The notes under the pieces are model-generated. The model had not been told where the DNA came from. It saw nothing but the letters and a program-made list of their open reading frames with translations, and did not search any database. From Euglena gracilis (Eukaryota > Euglenida > Euglenophyceae > Euglenales): DNA of 64,000 nt. Positions 38,711 through 53,300 of the stretch are shown here, in pieces. Made by a program: the position numbers and the translations under genes. Every line of letters starts with the position of its first letter. Position 1 is the stretch's first letter. The DNA is taken from contig CP154956.1 of assembly GCA_039621445.1 (NCBI GenBank), positions 40,388,553-40,452,552 on the forward strand, given 5' to 3'.

Positions 38711-39513
38711 CGGCCGTCGCCAGCGCCGTCCGGGTCCGCCGCCCAGCCCGCAGCAGCGCGTAGCCCACTGCCGCCACCGCCCACAGCAGGGCGAGGGGCA
38801 GCAGCAGCGGCCGCCCGGCCGCCAGCGCCGCCGCAGTGTCTGCGGAGGCCGGGGGTGTCCGTCACCGCATGCTTGACAGGGAAGGTCACACTGGTTTGGC
38901 TGGCTGGTCATATGGGTCCCAGCTGACCTCCACTGCCCCCCTGGAACACACCGTACGCCTGTGGGGGCGCTGCATCAATGTGCGGCCACCGTTGGGGCCC
39001 GGCGGTGGGCCGGTGCCGGCCGACGTTGGGGAGGGCCGCGCCCCTCGGGGTCGGCCAGCTTGAACCCTGTGGCACGGCGCGGGAGCCGGAGGGTGGCCAG
39101 GCGGCTGGCGGCCGCGGTTCGGCGGTTTGCTGCAAAGTTAACCGTCGGGGTCGGCCCACACAGAAAGGCACATCAGGGGTCAGAGAGAGAGAAAAGAAAA
39201 CTTTCCACCTCACAGGGCTGGCCTCAAATTTGCACTGCGGAGTTGGCTGGGGCCGAGGACACACCTCCACACCGGCAGAGGCTTCGGGACTAAGATGACC
39301 CACAAAATTCTCCGGTGTTTTACCACTGTTTACGGACCCTACGGTACACATCGTCTGGCGTATAAGAGTCTCCTCTCTGCCATTCGCTGCCACTATCCAG
39401 GAAAAGAGCACGTCGTCAAGCTGGCCAGACGGCGAGCAACAGGGCCGGCACCTTCGCAACGGGATGCGCGGTGGACGTCGAGAAGTCGGACGCCATATTG
39501 TGTGCCGCCATCC
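38711..39513 (-). CDS. Unrecognised protein with a transmembrane segment, partial
   Basis: Product not recognised. Three phase-compatible exons joined by GT-AG introns: 39452-39513 (GGTQYGVRLLDVHR), 39025-39129 (RLPRRATGFKLADPEGRG) and 38711-38839, which holds one clear hydrophobic helix (LLLPLALLWAVAAVGYALL) followed by Arg-rich RAGRR. Third codon positions are GC-rich, as in the secure genes. Phases match across both introns (1+2 nucleotides each), which supports a real gene. The last exon ends at a GTGTGC donor in phase 1 and the remaining 3' part was not found. The 5' part upstream of 39513 is also unresolved. A hydrophobic segment followed by positive charges suggests a single-pass membrane protein; nothing further can be said. 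Confidence 0.48.
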
Positions 39514-40120
39514 CTGCAAGCAGAGGGGCCTGGTCCCGTCCAGTGCCCGAAGTTTGGGAAGCTGGCAAAGCACGGCAAAGGGCTTTGCATTTGGGGGGAG
39601 GGGGCGTTCCTTGGAGAGCTGGGAGGGGCCGCCGAGTAGAAAAGAAATCTAGCCCATTCACGGTGAATTCAGGGGCACCGCACGCGTCGGCACGCGAGGC
39701 GCGAGGCAGCAGCGGAGGTGGAGCCCTATTGTCTGACTCCCTCCCTGGCAGAGCAGCAATTGCCAGCAGGGGGGACCATAGGAAAAGGTCACAAAGAAAC
39801 CACTGTCGCATTCCGAAATGGAAATGATGAGAACGATTCCGGGAATAATACAAACAAATGAAATCAATCGCTGATTACAATTTTTTGTATTTGTGTGGAC
39901 AAAACCAATTAAAACCAAAGCAGTGCTTCCTTTCGACTTTGCTTTGCGTGCAAAATTCGCTTGGGTTACCTCTTAAAATTTGTGTCGATAAATTTCTTCA
40001 TTGTCAGCAACACATTCTGTTACCATACTTTAATTATCACTTCGGCAAAGCAACTTGATGCTAAGGCCTTGTAGGATGGGAAGGCTTGGGAGGGTTGTCG
40101 TTGTTGATGTTAATGCTTCT

Positions 40121-40373
40121 CAGGGTTTTTTTAAGACCGGAGGGAAGGGGTGGCCCCCCACCCACCCCCCCCCCGCCCCCCCCCCCCCCCCGGGTCCCGG
40201 GGACCCCCCACTTTTCCCCGGAAAGTGCCAAAAAATGCGAAAAATGTTAAAAACAGCACCATTTCAAAATTTTTCGGCGCCTTTGGTGCTGAAAAGAATA
40301 TCCTCCGGGGAGGGGGCTCGGCCAGACCCACCCAACCAACCCCCCGGGTCCAAGACGAAAAAAAAAACCCCTG
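40121..40373. mobile_element. MITE-like element, CAGGG-T-tract family
   Basis: Left CAGGGTTTTTTTAAGACC, right AAAAAAAAACCCCTG. Flanks atgcttct (40113-40120) and atgctgct (40374-40381) match at 7 of 8. It lies downstream of the fucosyltransferase stop codon. Confidence 0.85.
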
Positions 40374-40759
40374 ATGCTGCTGTAATTTGTAACCGTTGCC
40401 ATTGAAACCATCATCGTAACCATTTCTGTCGCAATGACTCTGTACTGCTATTACCATTCATCATCATCTTCTTCCTTCTTGTCGAAATCATGATCTCAAA
40501 AAAAATGATGGGCGAAGCAACACCAAAACAGAACACGCATAAAACAATGCCGAGAGTGTGCACGTGGAAGCATCAAAAGGCACTTCAACAACCACAACAC
40601 TTCAAACATCGTGGAGGCATCGGGAGGCCACGCAACAGCAATTCGCCCAACCCCGACCTCCCCCACAGCAATGCCCCGGGGGCCCTTGTCCTCCTCGGGT
40701 CGGCCGGGCGTCTCTACGGCGGCGGGCCCGTGGCCACCCCGCCAGCGCAGCGGGGGAGG

Positions 40760-44586
<3,827 letters not shown>

Positions 44587-46565
44587 CTGTGGTGGGACAG
44601 GGCCTGAGCAAACCTCCAACGTCCATCCCATCGGCTGAAAAAAGGTGCTGGCTGGCTGGACCCCGGGGGAGGGTTCCCTCCGGCAACCAGCAGTCAACAC
44701 AGACGAACATAGAAACACGAAGAACCTCCGAGGATGACACTGTCAACGTGCGAAAGGTTACATGCGGCGTCAGAGTCTGTATTTTGCATACCTTGAGAAA
44801 CCTTGTTCCCATTGTGCACACACGTGTCATACGTTCTTGCTGGTGTTTGTTCCCCACGTTCTTTGTCTTTGATCTGTTCTCAAACGATGACAAGACGAAA
44901 AAGCGGCGTCTAATGAGTGAGCTCTTCAAGCATGCAAAGCCAATAATTGAACTAAACAAATGCCCACTTGCACAAAAAAAAACATCCTCACAAACATGCA
45001 CACACCAGGGTATAAAGAAGTCCCCACAGAAGGCAGAGCCGGCACGTCACCGAAAGCAGCTGGCGGGCTGGCGGGCGGCACAAGAGCTGACGCATCTGGA
45101 GAACCATGAATGCAGAATAAATGTCACTGGGGTAAATCAACCCGAAACTTTCGCAGGCGACACATCGGAAACACTTTGCCTTTGTGTAGCGCCACAGGGA
45201 TCATCCGGGGCCCATTGCGCCATTCAGGAAGCCCTCGAAGCAACCCAAGGCCCCCCCAAGGCCCACCTCCTTCCTCCTCCTCCGCCGCCACGTTTTCGGT
45301 CGGACGGCTGGTCTGCTCCACCGGAGACCCGGCGTGACCTGTGGGCAGGGTTTCGGTGGGAGGACATGGCAGAGGAGGGCAGCCGCTCTGGGGAAGCGAA
45401 GAAGCGTTTCACCGCTCACTCCGGGACACAACACCGCTCAGCGACCACCCTGTGACCCCGCGGGGAGTGGGCACAAAGCCCAGGGCCAAAACCACCACCT
45501 CAACTCCCCCCCCCCAAATCGATCCTTGAAAGAGTTCCTCCAGCCCAGCCTTCATCCGGCCAGATTGACCCGGACGGCGGTCACCCAGCCTCTCTCAAAA
45601 CCCTCCCAGGGAGTGGGATCACCCCAGGGTAAAGTGCACCTAAGCTCGATAATCAAGAATATCAAGATTATCCAGAGCATCCATCAATGTCTTCGACTCC
45701 AGAACATGCTGGGCATCACAGGGTTTCTGCTGGTACGCATAAAGATGCCAGGCCTGGGGTTCTTTTTTTCAGACGCAGACCCGTGGGAGGGGGTAGTGGG
45801 GGACACCCATCAACGGAACACCCATCAACAAAACAAGCCGTTAAACCCCCATTTCCCCCCCAATTTTTGAATTTCTCTGAAAGACTGGGCTCTCACTGCC
45901 CCCAAGGAAGGAGGTCATCTGAGTTAAAAGGAAACCATCCACCAGGGCAAGAGGAGGAGAACACACATTTGGGATCTGCACTACCTCCGCTTAATCAGAC
46001 CAACAACCCCATTGAGAAAACAATTTGATTTTGATGCGGCAGGCCCCTAGGCTCTGTGAAGTGCAGCAGAGGGGCAAAATAAAAGCATTAGGAGAGGACC
46101 CGACGCTTCCGGCGGTGGTGATGGCGCTCGTGGGGGCTGATTAACGGAGGGTCTCACTCCCTCCGTCAGGGTTGGCCAGAAAAGAGGGGCAAACAAAGGC
46201 ACAGACTTACTTTACTAAGTAACCGATGGGGGGCCTGAACCTTTTTTTTTTTGAAAAACTGACAAACCCACCCACCCACCATTTACCCAAAATCGGCTGA
46301 AAACCCGGAAAACCCTGTCCAGCTGGCCTTTGGCCGGATTGACCCAAGGCAACCCCCCCCCCCAGTTGCCCAGTGGCCCAAACCACACATCACCACCTCT
46401 CAAAGAACCACCGCTGTTCACACCAGGGTTTAATTAATATGTGGACGGGGGAAGTATTGGAGGGGATATGTTTGAGGCGGCCGTTGCTGCAAAATATTGA
46501 GGTTCGGCCCCAAACAGAGAACCTCAAGCCTCCACTGAAGGTTCCCCCCTCCCCGCTGCAGGCAC
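44587..46565. other. Region between fucosyltransferase and membrane-protein exons, unresolved
   Basis: A GC3-rich minus-strand patch at ~45220-45410 may be a 5' fucosyltransferase exon. Near 46100-46190 there is a short palindromic stretch around GGAGGGTCTCACTCCCTCCG. No joined exon could be supported. Confidence 0.4.
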
Positions 46566-49464
46566 TGGCCGCAGGATGGCCCAGATGGAGAGGCTTGCTG
46601 GGGCAGCCCTGTCCTCTGGGCGCCAGTTCACTCGAAGGGGGTCCGTCTTCGGGAAGGGGAAGGCGGGGCGGGGGACCAGCGCCACGGGTGACACCCGGGA
46701 GGTACAGGCCCTCCCTTCCCCCCCCCCCACAGTGAAGGGGCCGCAGCGGCGCCCCGACGTACAGTAGGGGGGGGGGGGTACTGGCTAGTCGACCGACTAG
46801 TCGGTGGGGGGAACTGGCTAGTCGGTCGACTAGTCGACCGACTAGCCACTCTAATGTACCAAAAGGGGGGGTCACCGACTTTTTAAGCCCCCCCCCCCTC
46901 CAATACTGATTTGCCTTGTTTGGCCAAAAATTTCGTTGAACATATTTCAAACAGCGAAAAACGCACCATAAACCAGGGTTCGATATAAGGACAGGTGGGG
47001 GGGGGTGGTCCGGACCCCCCCCTGCGGGCCAGGAGGGGGGGGGGGGGCGGGGGGGGCCCCCCCCCCCCCCCCACCTAAACAGGTGCGCGGTCAGGGTGGC
47101 CGAAAATTTTTGACCCCCCAAAACGACCAAAAGTGCCATTTTGGGCACTTTTTGGGCAAAAATGTGCCAAACATGCAAAAAATTTTCGGCGCGAAGCGCC
47201 GGAGGAAAAAATTGACCCTTTTTGGGGGGGGGTCAATTTTTGCCCCCGAGGGTCGGTCCGGACCCCCCTTGCAGGTGGGGGGGGGTGGTCCGGACCCCCC
47301 CTGCGGGACAGGAGGGGGGGGGGGGACCCCCCCCCACCTAAACCATGTACGCCCTCCTTATATCGAACCCTGCCATAAACATCCCTTTTGTTGCTCAACT
47401 GTCCCAGGGCCCCAAAATAACAAAATCCCTTGTGTTGCCGAACCGTTTTGGAAGCCAATCCCTTTTGTTGCTCAATTGTTCCGGGGCCCCAAAATAACAA
47501 AATCCCTTGTGTTGCCGAACCGTTTTGGAAGCCAATCCCTTTTGTTGCTCAATCCCAGGGCCCCAAAATAACAAAAATCCCTTGTGTTGCCGAACCGTTT
47601 TGGAAGCCAATCCCTTTTGTTGCTCAATTGTTCCGGGGCCCCAAAATAACAAAATCCCTTGTGTTGCCGAACCGTTTTGGAAGCCAATCCCTTTTGTTGC
47701 TCAATTGTTCTGGGGCCCCAAAATAACAAAATCCCTTGTGTTGCCGAACCGTTTTGGAAGCCAATCCCTTTTGTTGCTCAACTGTTCTGGGGCCCCAAAA
47801 TAACAAAATCCCTTGTGTTGCCGAACCGTTTTGGAAGCCAATCCCTTTTGTTGCTCAACTGTCCCAGGGCCCCAAAATAACAAAATCCCTTGTGTTGCCG
47901 AACCGTTTTGGAAGCCAATCCCTTTTGTTGCTCAACTGTTCCGGGGCCCCAAAATAACAAAATCCCTTGTGTTGCCGAACCGTTTTGGAAGCCAATTCCT
48001 TTTGTTGCTCAATTGTTCCGGGGCCCCAAAATAACAAAATCCCTTGTGTTGCCGAACCGTTTTGGAAGCCAATCCCTTTTGTTGCTCAATTGTTCCGGGG
48101 CCCCAAAATAACAAAATCCCTTGTGTTGCCGAACCGTTTTGGAAGCCAATCCCTTTTGTTGCTCAATTGTTCCGGGGCCCCAAAATAACAAAATCCCTTG
48201 TGTTGCCGAACCGTTTTGGAAGCCAATCCCTTTTGTTGCTCAATTGTTCCGGGGCCCCAAAATAACAAAATCCCTTGTGTTGCCGAACCGTTTTAGAAGC
48301 CAATTCCTTTTGTTGCTCAATTGTTCCGGGGCCCCAAAATAACAAAATCCCTTGTGTTGCCGAACCGTTTTGGAAGCCAATTCCTTTTGTTGCTCAACTG
48401 TCCCAGGGCCCCAAAATAACAAAATCCTTTGTGTTGACAACTTTGAAGGCTTTAGACGTGTTTTCTTTGAAATTCTAGTTCAAAACAAGGCAAATCAATG
48501 TTGGGGGGGGTGGGGCTTAAAAGGTCGGTGACCCCCCCTTTTGGTACATTAGAGTGGCTAGTCGGGCGACTAGTCGACCGACTAGTCGACCGCCTAGCCA
48601 GTTGCTCCCATAGACAGTGCTCCACCCCCCCTGGTACCGACTAGGCCACCGACTAGTCGGTCGACTAGTCGGTAGGGGTACTGGCTAGTCGACCGACTAG
48701 TCGGTCGACTAGCCAGTACCCCCCCCCCAGTCTAAATATTGGGGCCGGCCGCAGCCAGCGTTTCGGAAACAGGCCCAACAGCAGGGCAGCCCCCCCCCTT
48801 TGCCTCCCGGGGCGTCACCGTAAAGAAGTGGATCACGAGCAGGACGAGGGCCAGGACCAGGCATTGGCTTGAGGACCCCGGGGGTCCACTAGCTTGGCAT
48901 TTTGCCTGCCACAAGGAAAAGCCACTCGCTAGAACCCCCCCTCCCCCGGGGGATCGCGGGGGTCCCCTAGACTGGAAAAAACCTTCAGCACTGCCTGCAG
49001 AGGTGAAAATGGGTGAGGTTTTTTTTGACTGATTTTGTTCCGAATAATCCCAAAACTTGTCGAAAATGGGCGTTTTGGCAGGTTTTGGAGTCAAAAAATT
49101 CGGTGTTTCGCACCGGACACTGGGAAAAAAATTCACTGCCTGTAAGTAGACTCCCCCCCAGGCCCGGCCCCACTAGGGCTTCGCCCTGTAAGCCCCACTA
49201 GGGCTTCGCCCTGTAAGCAGCCCCCACTAGGGCTTCGACATGCCAAATTTGAACTAGCCACAGTCCACCCCCCCCCCGGGGGGGGTAGTGCAAACCCCAA
49301 AGCAGAAGCCTGGCCGGGACCAGCACGAGGCCCACCAGCAGCTGCGAGGGCAGCATGGCGGCGGACTGGCGGCGGTCATCGCCCGGTGGGGGCCCGTACC
49401 GCACCGGGGCGGCCACCGGCCTCTCGGGCCGCACTGGCCCGCATCGGGAAGGCGGGGGGCCGGG
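46566..49464 (-). CDS. Unrecognised membrane protein, partial model, interrupted by mobile-element introns
   Basis: Product not recognised. Exon 49316-49464 encodes a Pro/Arg-rich stretch followed by MLPSQLLVGLVLV. Exon 48738-48852 continues the hydrophobic run with ALVLLVIHFFTVTP, so the two exons together make one transmembrane helix of about 24 residues. The intron between them is exactly a 455-bp element with an 8-bp target duplication (48858-49312). The next junction, 46757-48737, is a 2-kb intron ending TAG...CTG that joins GPN to RGAAAAPS. A further GC3-rich stretch at ~46566-46710 (with PRPAFPFPKTDPLRVNW) is probably coding, but a 20-bp G-rich gap (46711-46730) separates it from 46731-46756. 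That gap could be a homopolymer error. Exons 5' of 49464 (GC-rich sequence to ~49650) and 3' of 46566 are unresolved. Confidence 0.5.
46974..47372. mobile_element. MITE, CAGGGTTCGATATAAGG family, nested, perfect 8-bp TSD
   Basis: Starts CAGGGTTCGATATAAGG, ends CCTTATATCGAACCCTG. CCATAAAC is duplicated at 46966-46973 and 47373-47380. It lies inside the larger element 46757-48737 and contains a CGGCGC(GAA)GCGCCGG hairpin. Confidence 0.92.
47381..48450. repeat. Tandem 77-bp satellite, about 14 units
   Basis: Each unit reads CTTTTGTTGCTCAA[C/T]TGT...GGGGCCCCAAAATAAC... TTGTGTTGCCGAACC. Units differ at only a few positions and one is shorter. The array is confined to the intron of the membrane-protein gene. 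Confidence 0.97.
48858..49312 (-). mobile_element. 455-bp mobile element forming an intron inside a transmembrane-helix codon run
   Basis: Left CAGGCATTGGCTTGAGG, right AAAGCAGAAGCCTG. Flanks gccaggac (48850-48857) and gccgggac (49313-49320) match at 7 of 8. It is related inside to 37777-38208. Intron borders by the CAG/CTG rule are 48853-49315. Confidence 0.9.
49147..49240. repeat. Three tandem ~25-bp repeats with a short palindrome
   Basis: CACTAGGGCTTCGCCCTGTA repeated three times inside the element 48858-49312. Each unit contains AGGGCTTCGCCCT. Confidence 0.9.
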
Positions 49465-49851
49465 CTGGGGAGAGAGGGAAGTGCCCAAGGGGCAGGGCAG
49501 GGCTGGGCGGGCAGGCTGGCCCCCCGGGGGCCGAGGAGGACACCCATCACGCACTGTGGCCCCTCGCACACCACGTTCCTTTGTCACAGAGGCAGTGCCT
49601 GGGGCCGCGCACTTCATGCGGCGGCATCGCAACTCACCTGCCGCCTCCGCAAGGCCGGAGTTAGAATGGACATCGACCGTGACGCCCAATAATGGAGGAG
49701 GGGGGAATGTCGACCATCGAATGTGTGGCGCGATTGGAGAGAAGGCGGGAATGGTTGCGGGGGGATGTGTGACGGCTGGCAGCACCCAGTGAGCGGGCAG
49801 GAATGGTGTGAGGGTGACGGGAAGGGTAGCGGGTCACGCATGTCACGCATG

Positions 49852-50092
49852 TCACGCAGGGGACCGCCCTCGCCTGCTGGCCGCCAGCCGCTTCGCTGGC
49901 GGGGCGGAGCGGCCCCGGGGGGGCCGTGCCCGGCGGTCGAGGTCAGGTGCGGCGCCGAAGAGCCGCTCAACCTGGTCCAGCCGGTCGCGGAACGCGAGGA
50001 ACTTCTCCCGAAACAGGGCGAGGTTGGCGGCCACCACCCTGTCCATCGATTCACTGGGTGACCCACATTGGGTCCAGTGGCCAATGCATATT

Positions 50093-50144
<52 letters not shown>

Positions 50145-50163
50145 AAACAACAACAACAACAAG

Positions 50164-50213
<50 letters not shown>

Positions 50214-50297
50214 ACAACAATAACAACACAATAATGATGATGATGCTGATGATGACGACGACGATGATGATTATAATAATATAATGATGATGATGAC

Positions 50298-50332
<35 letters not shown>

Positions 50333-53300
50333 TGATGATAATGATAATACATCCACACACACACACACCCATATATATATGCACATACATGGCAGCTCCC
50401 AACTATAAGGCCCCCCTGGGGGCCAAATAATTGGATCGGGGGGGGGATCGTATGGTGGGTACCTGGGTCCACTTTCCCGCAAAGTCGGGTTATTGTTTGG
50501 GAATGGGGTTGGGTTCGGATCGGACCGCCGGAGGTCTCCCTTGCTGGAATTCAGGGAGGTCAGGCCGCATTCCGGACGAATAGGCAGAATTGGGCCATTT
50601 TCAGATTTTCAGATTTTGGGTCATTTTCAGGCAGAATTGGTTTTCAAAATCTTCCAAAGTTGGGACCTAACTTCTGGCGTAGCTTGTCCCTAAACAAGGC
50701 CAGTTTTCGGCACGCAGGTCCGAAGCCGAACCCTGTTCCTCTAAATAACACCCCATTCTCCCCAAATTCGCCAAAATTTGCGCACTTTCGCTGCGGTGTC
50801 CAGCGGAACAGACCCGAAAATCCAACTACTTGCCCCTCTCCCCGGGGGGGGGGATATAGTTGGGAGCAGCCATACACAGATAAAAATACATACATAAATA
50901 TATGCATTTGTATATGTATTTATACGTATATAGTCATACATAATAATATAAATGGCAATAATGTATTTAATACGTAAAATAAATATCATGTGTAATATCT
51001 ACAAAATAATATAATGAGAATTAATACAATATATGTGATGTAATAAAAATATGTGTGTGTGTAATATGTATGAATATCAGATGTATGACACGTGCATGGA
51101 TAGTAATCCAGCCCGTAGAGTAATCTCGGTCAGAAGTGGGGTGGGGCCACCCCAAGGGGAAGTGAATCGATGGCCTCGCCCTTCTCCGTCTCGCCGGTGC
51201 CGATGCGGCGGCACTCCGCCTCCATGAACGCCCGGATCGTCGGCTCACACAGCTCCCGGTCCAGCTCCTCGAAGCAGCCCAACACCGCGAGACCGAGGGG
51301 CCGGGGCACCATGTGGCGGGACGCCGGCGGCTGCCCCCAGGGAGGGCCGGGGGTGGGGGGGGGCAGGAGGAGGGACGCAGCAGGGACGGGGGGCGGGCTG
51401 CTGTTCCGTTCCTGGCCCAGCAGACACTGGCATGCCGGATCAAATAGTGGATTCATCGGAGGGTCCCGATGCCCAACCACAATTATGAAGTCCAAATTCA
51501 TTTGCTGTGCGACGACGACACAGTTTCACAGTCCAAGGGAAACAAAAGCGAGACAAGCGGGGGCCAGTTCGTCAATCAACCCAGCCGGCCATCCCTGTGC
51601 GTGGCGCTCCGCCTCCTTTGCCCTTCCCCGACGGGGACCCCGGCCACCGGAACGTGGGCTTGATGACCGCGCCTGGCTTGCCGTTGTCCCCCGCTGCCAG
51701 GGGTGGGCCAGCTCAGGTGCAGTGCGACGCAGGGTGGACGTGCCACATCGCCGAGATTGGACGAGAGGGGCCAGGCTGTGGGTGGCCTGTGTTGCGGAGG
51801 GCTGGATGTTTGGCATGCCAGTGGACTGGGAGCGGGGATTTTTTTTTGCGAGGCTGGGAGAAGGGGGTCCTCCCTCATCCACCCAAGGGCCCCCAACTCT
51901 CCCTGGGCCTTGGGGACACTGTTTTGGGTGTCACTTTTGAAGTCGAAAAATCTTCCGCCCAAAGCACCGAGAATGCAAATAAACCCCTCATCAGGGGGGA
52001 CCCATTAGGACCGACCCCCCCCCCTCCGGGGGTCCAACCTCAAAAAAAAATCCCCTGGGAGAGCTGCTCCCACTCGCCTATCACAACAATGAAAAGAATG
52101 AAGGGAATGAACGAAACACTCTTCAACGCGCAACGCACCCAAAGATATTAAGCACCTCCGACCTTCACCCCCCAGAGTCCATGACACAGAGAAATGGGAT
52201 GCGTGGATGATGAGTAGCCATTTCCTTCCTGCAGAGGGGAGGAGCTGGAGCTGGTGCGGCCGACCCCTGCACGGTCCGCACACCTCGACATAGCCCCGGT
52301 CGCAGATGTTTTGGATGTGAGTTGGGATCAGGGCTGTAAAGAAAGGCCCGTGGAGGAGGTCGATCCCCCTCCCCGGAGGTCGGGAGGGGGGTGGTCCGAC
52401 CCCCACTGACCACAACAATTCGGCGCCAAAGGAAATTTGACGAAAAATTTGGACATAAAGACAAAAAATCAGTGCCCTGGAAAAACAGGCAGGGTGGGGG
52501 GTGCTGGTCGGACCTGTCCACAGAAGGGGATGCTGGAATTCCCAGTCAGACCTGGTGGGGATCGAGGCGTCCGTCCCGATCCGGTGCTGGTCCATCCGCT
52601 CAATGAGTTCGCTCTCCCGGAGGTAGTCCGGTGGGCGCGTCTGGCGGGCCTCCGAGAGGAACTTTCGCTGCGAAGCTTCCTTTTGATCCCCCCCCCTGTG
52701 ACGCCGCAGAAAAAAAGAGGTTTTCGGCTGGTGACCACACACCAACACCCAAGAGGAGGATGGCGGCTGACATCCGAGGAAGCCTCTTCGGAGCTGTAGT
52801 TCCTGTCCAGCCTGGCGCCATGGCGCCGCGGAAGACCCCCAAATGCCATCCATTTGCTGATGCAGGGACCCACACCACCACACACAGCGAACAGCCGCGT
52901 TCGTTAATGCACGTTCACAGCCGCATATCGTTAAATTTATGCCACTTTGATTTTGTCCCGGTTCAGCACATTTTTTTTACTTCACTTCACCATATGCCGC
53001 AATATCGTGCTGAACATGATAACATATCAGCCTCTTCAAAAAGATTGGGGGAGGGGACAAGGTTGTGCAGCTTCCCAGAATTGGGGTATGTTGGGTTTTT
53101 TTCATTTCGACACAATGTGAGGATGGACAAAAATAACATATTATAACAGGACATATTACGTGTATGGCTTTTGTATATTATTGTGCACATATTGATGCAA
53201 TATGATCTATTTCACTTTCCTACATTTAGCGCCCAGGGAAACCGACAATAATGCCGCACCTTGTTTGGGGCAGTGTGGTGGCTGCGTCCAGCTCATTGAG

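Larger units (their letters stand above)
46757..48737 (-). mobile_element. 2-kb intron with long inverted repeats and an internal 77-bp satellite
   Basis: Arms at ~46765-46925 and ~48480-48730 are inverted copies of each other (TACTGGCTAGTCGACC... and CACTCTAATGTACCAAAAGG). Between them lie a nested element (46974-47372) and about 14 tandem 77-bp units. On the sense strand the intron has TAG at +4 to +6 and CTG at -8 to -6, and removal leaves an open frame. No target duplication is left. Confidence 0.7.

Noticed and set aside
39295-39639. Plus-strand open frame beginning MTHKILRCF
   Set aside because: It overlaps phase-compatible minus-strand exons and lacks the GC-rich third positions of the secure genes.
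47381-48450. Possible CRISPR-like or protein-repeat array
   Set aside because: The 77-bp units are contiguous with no unique spacers, and the window is eukaryotic. Short ORFs in each unit are not multiples of three across units.
51840-52050. Element with GGGGATTTTTTTTTG and AAAAAAAAATCCCCTG ends
   Set aside because: Inverted ends are visible, but flanks do not give a clear 8-bp duplication, so borders are not reported.
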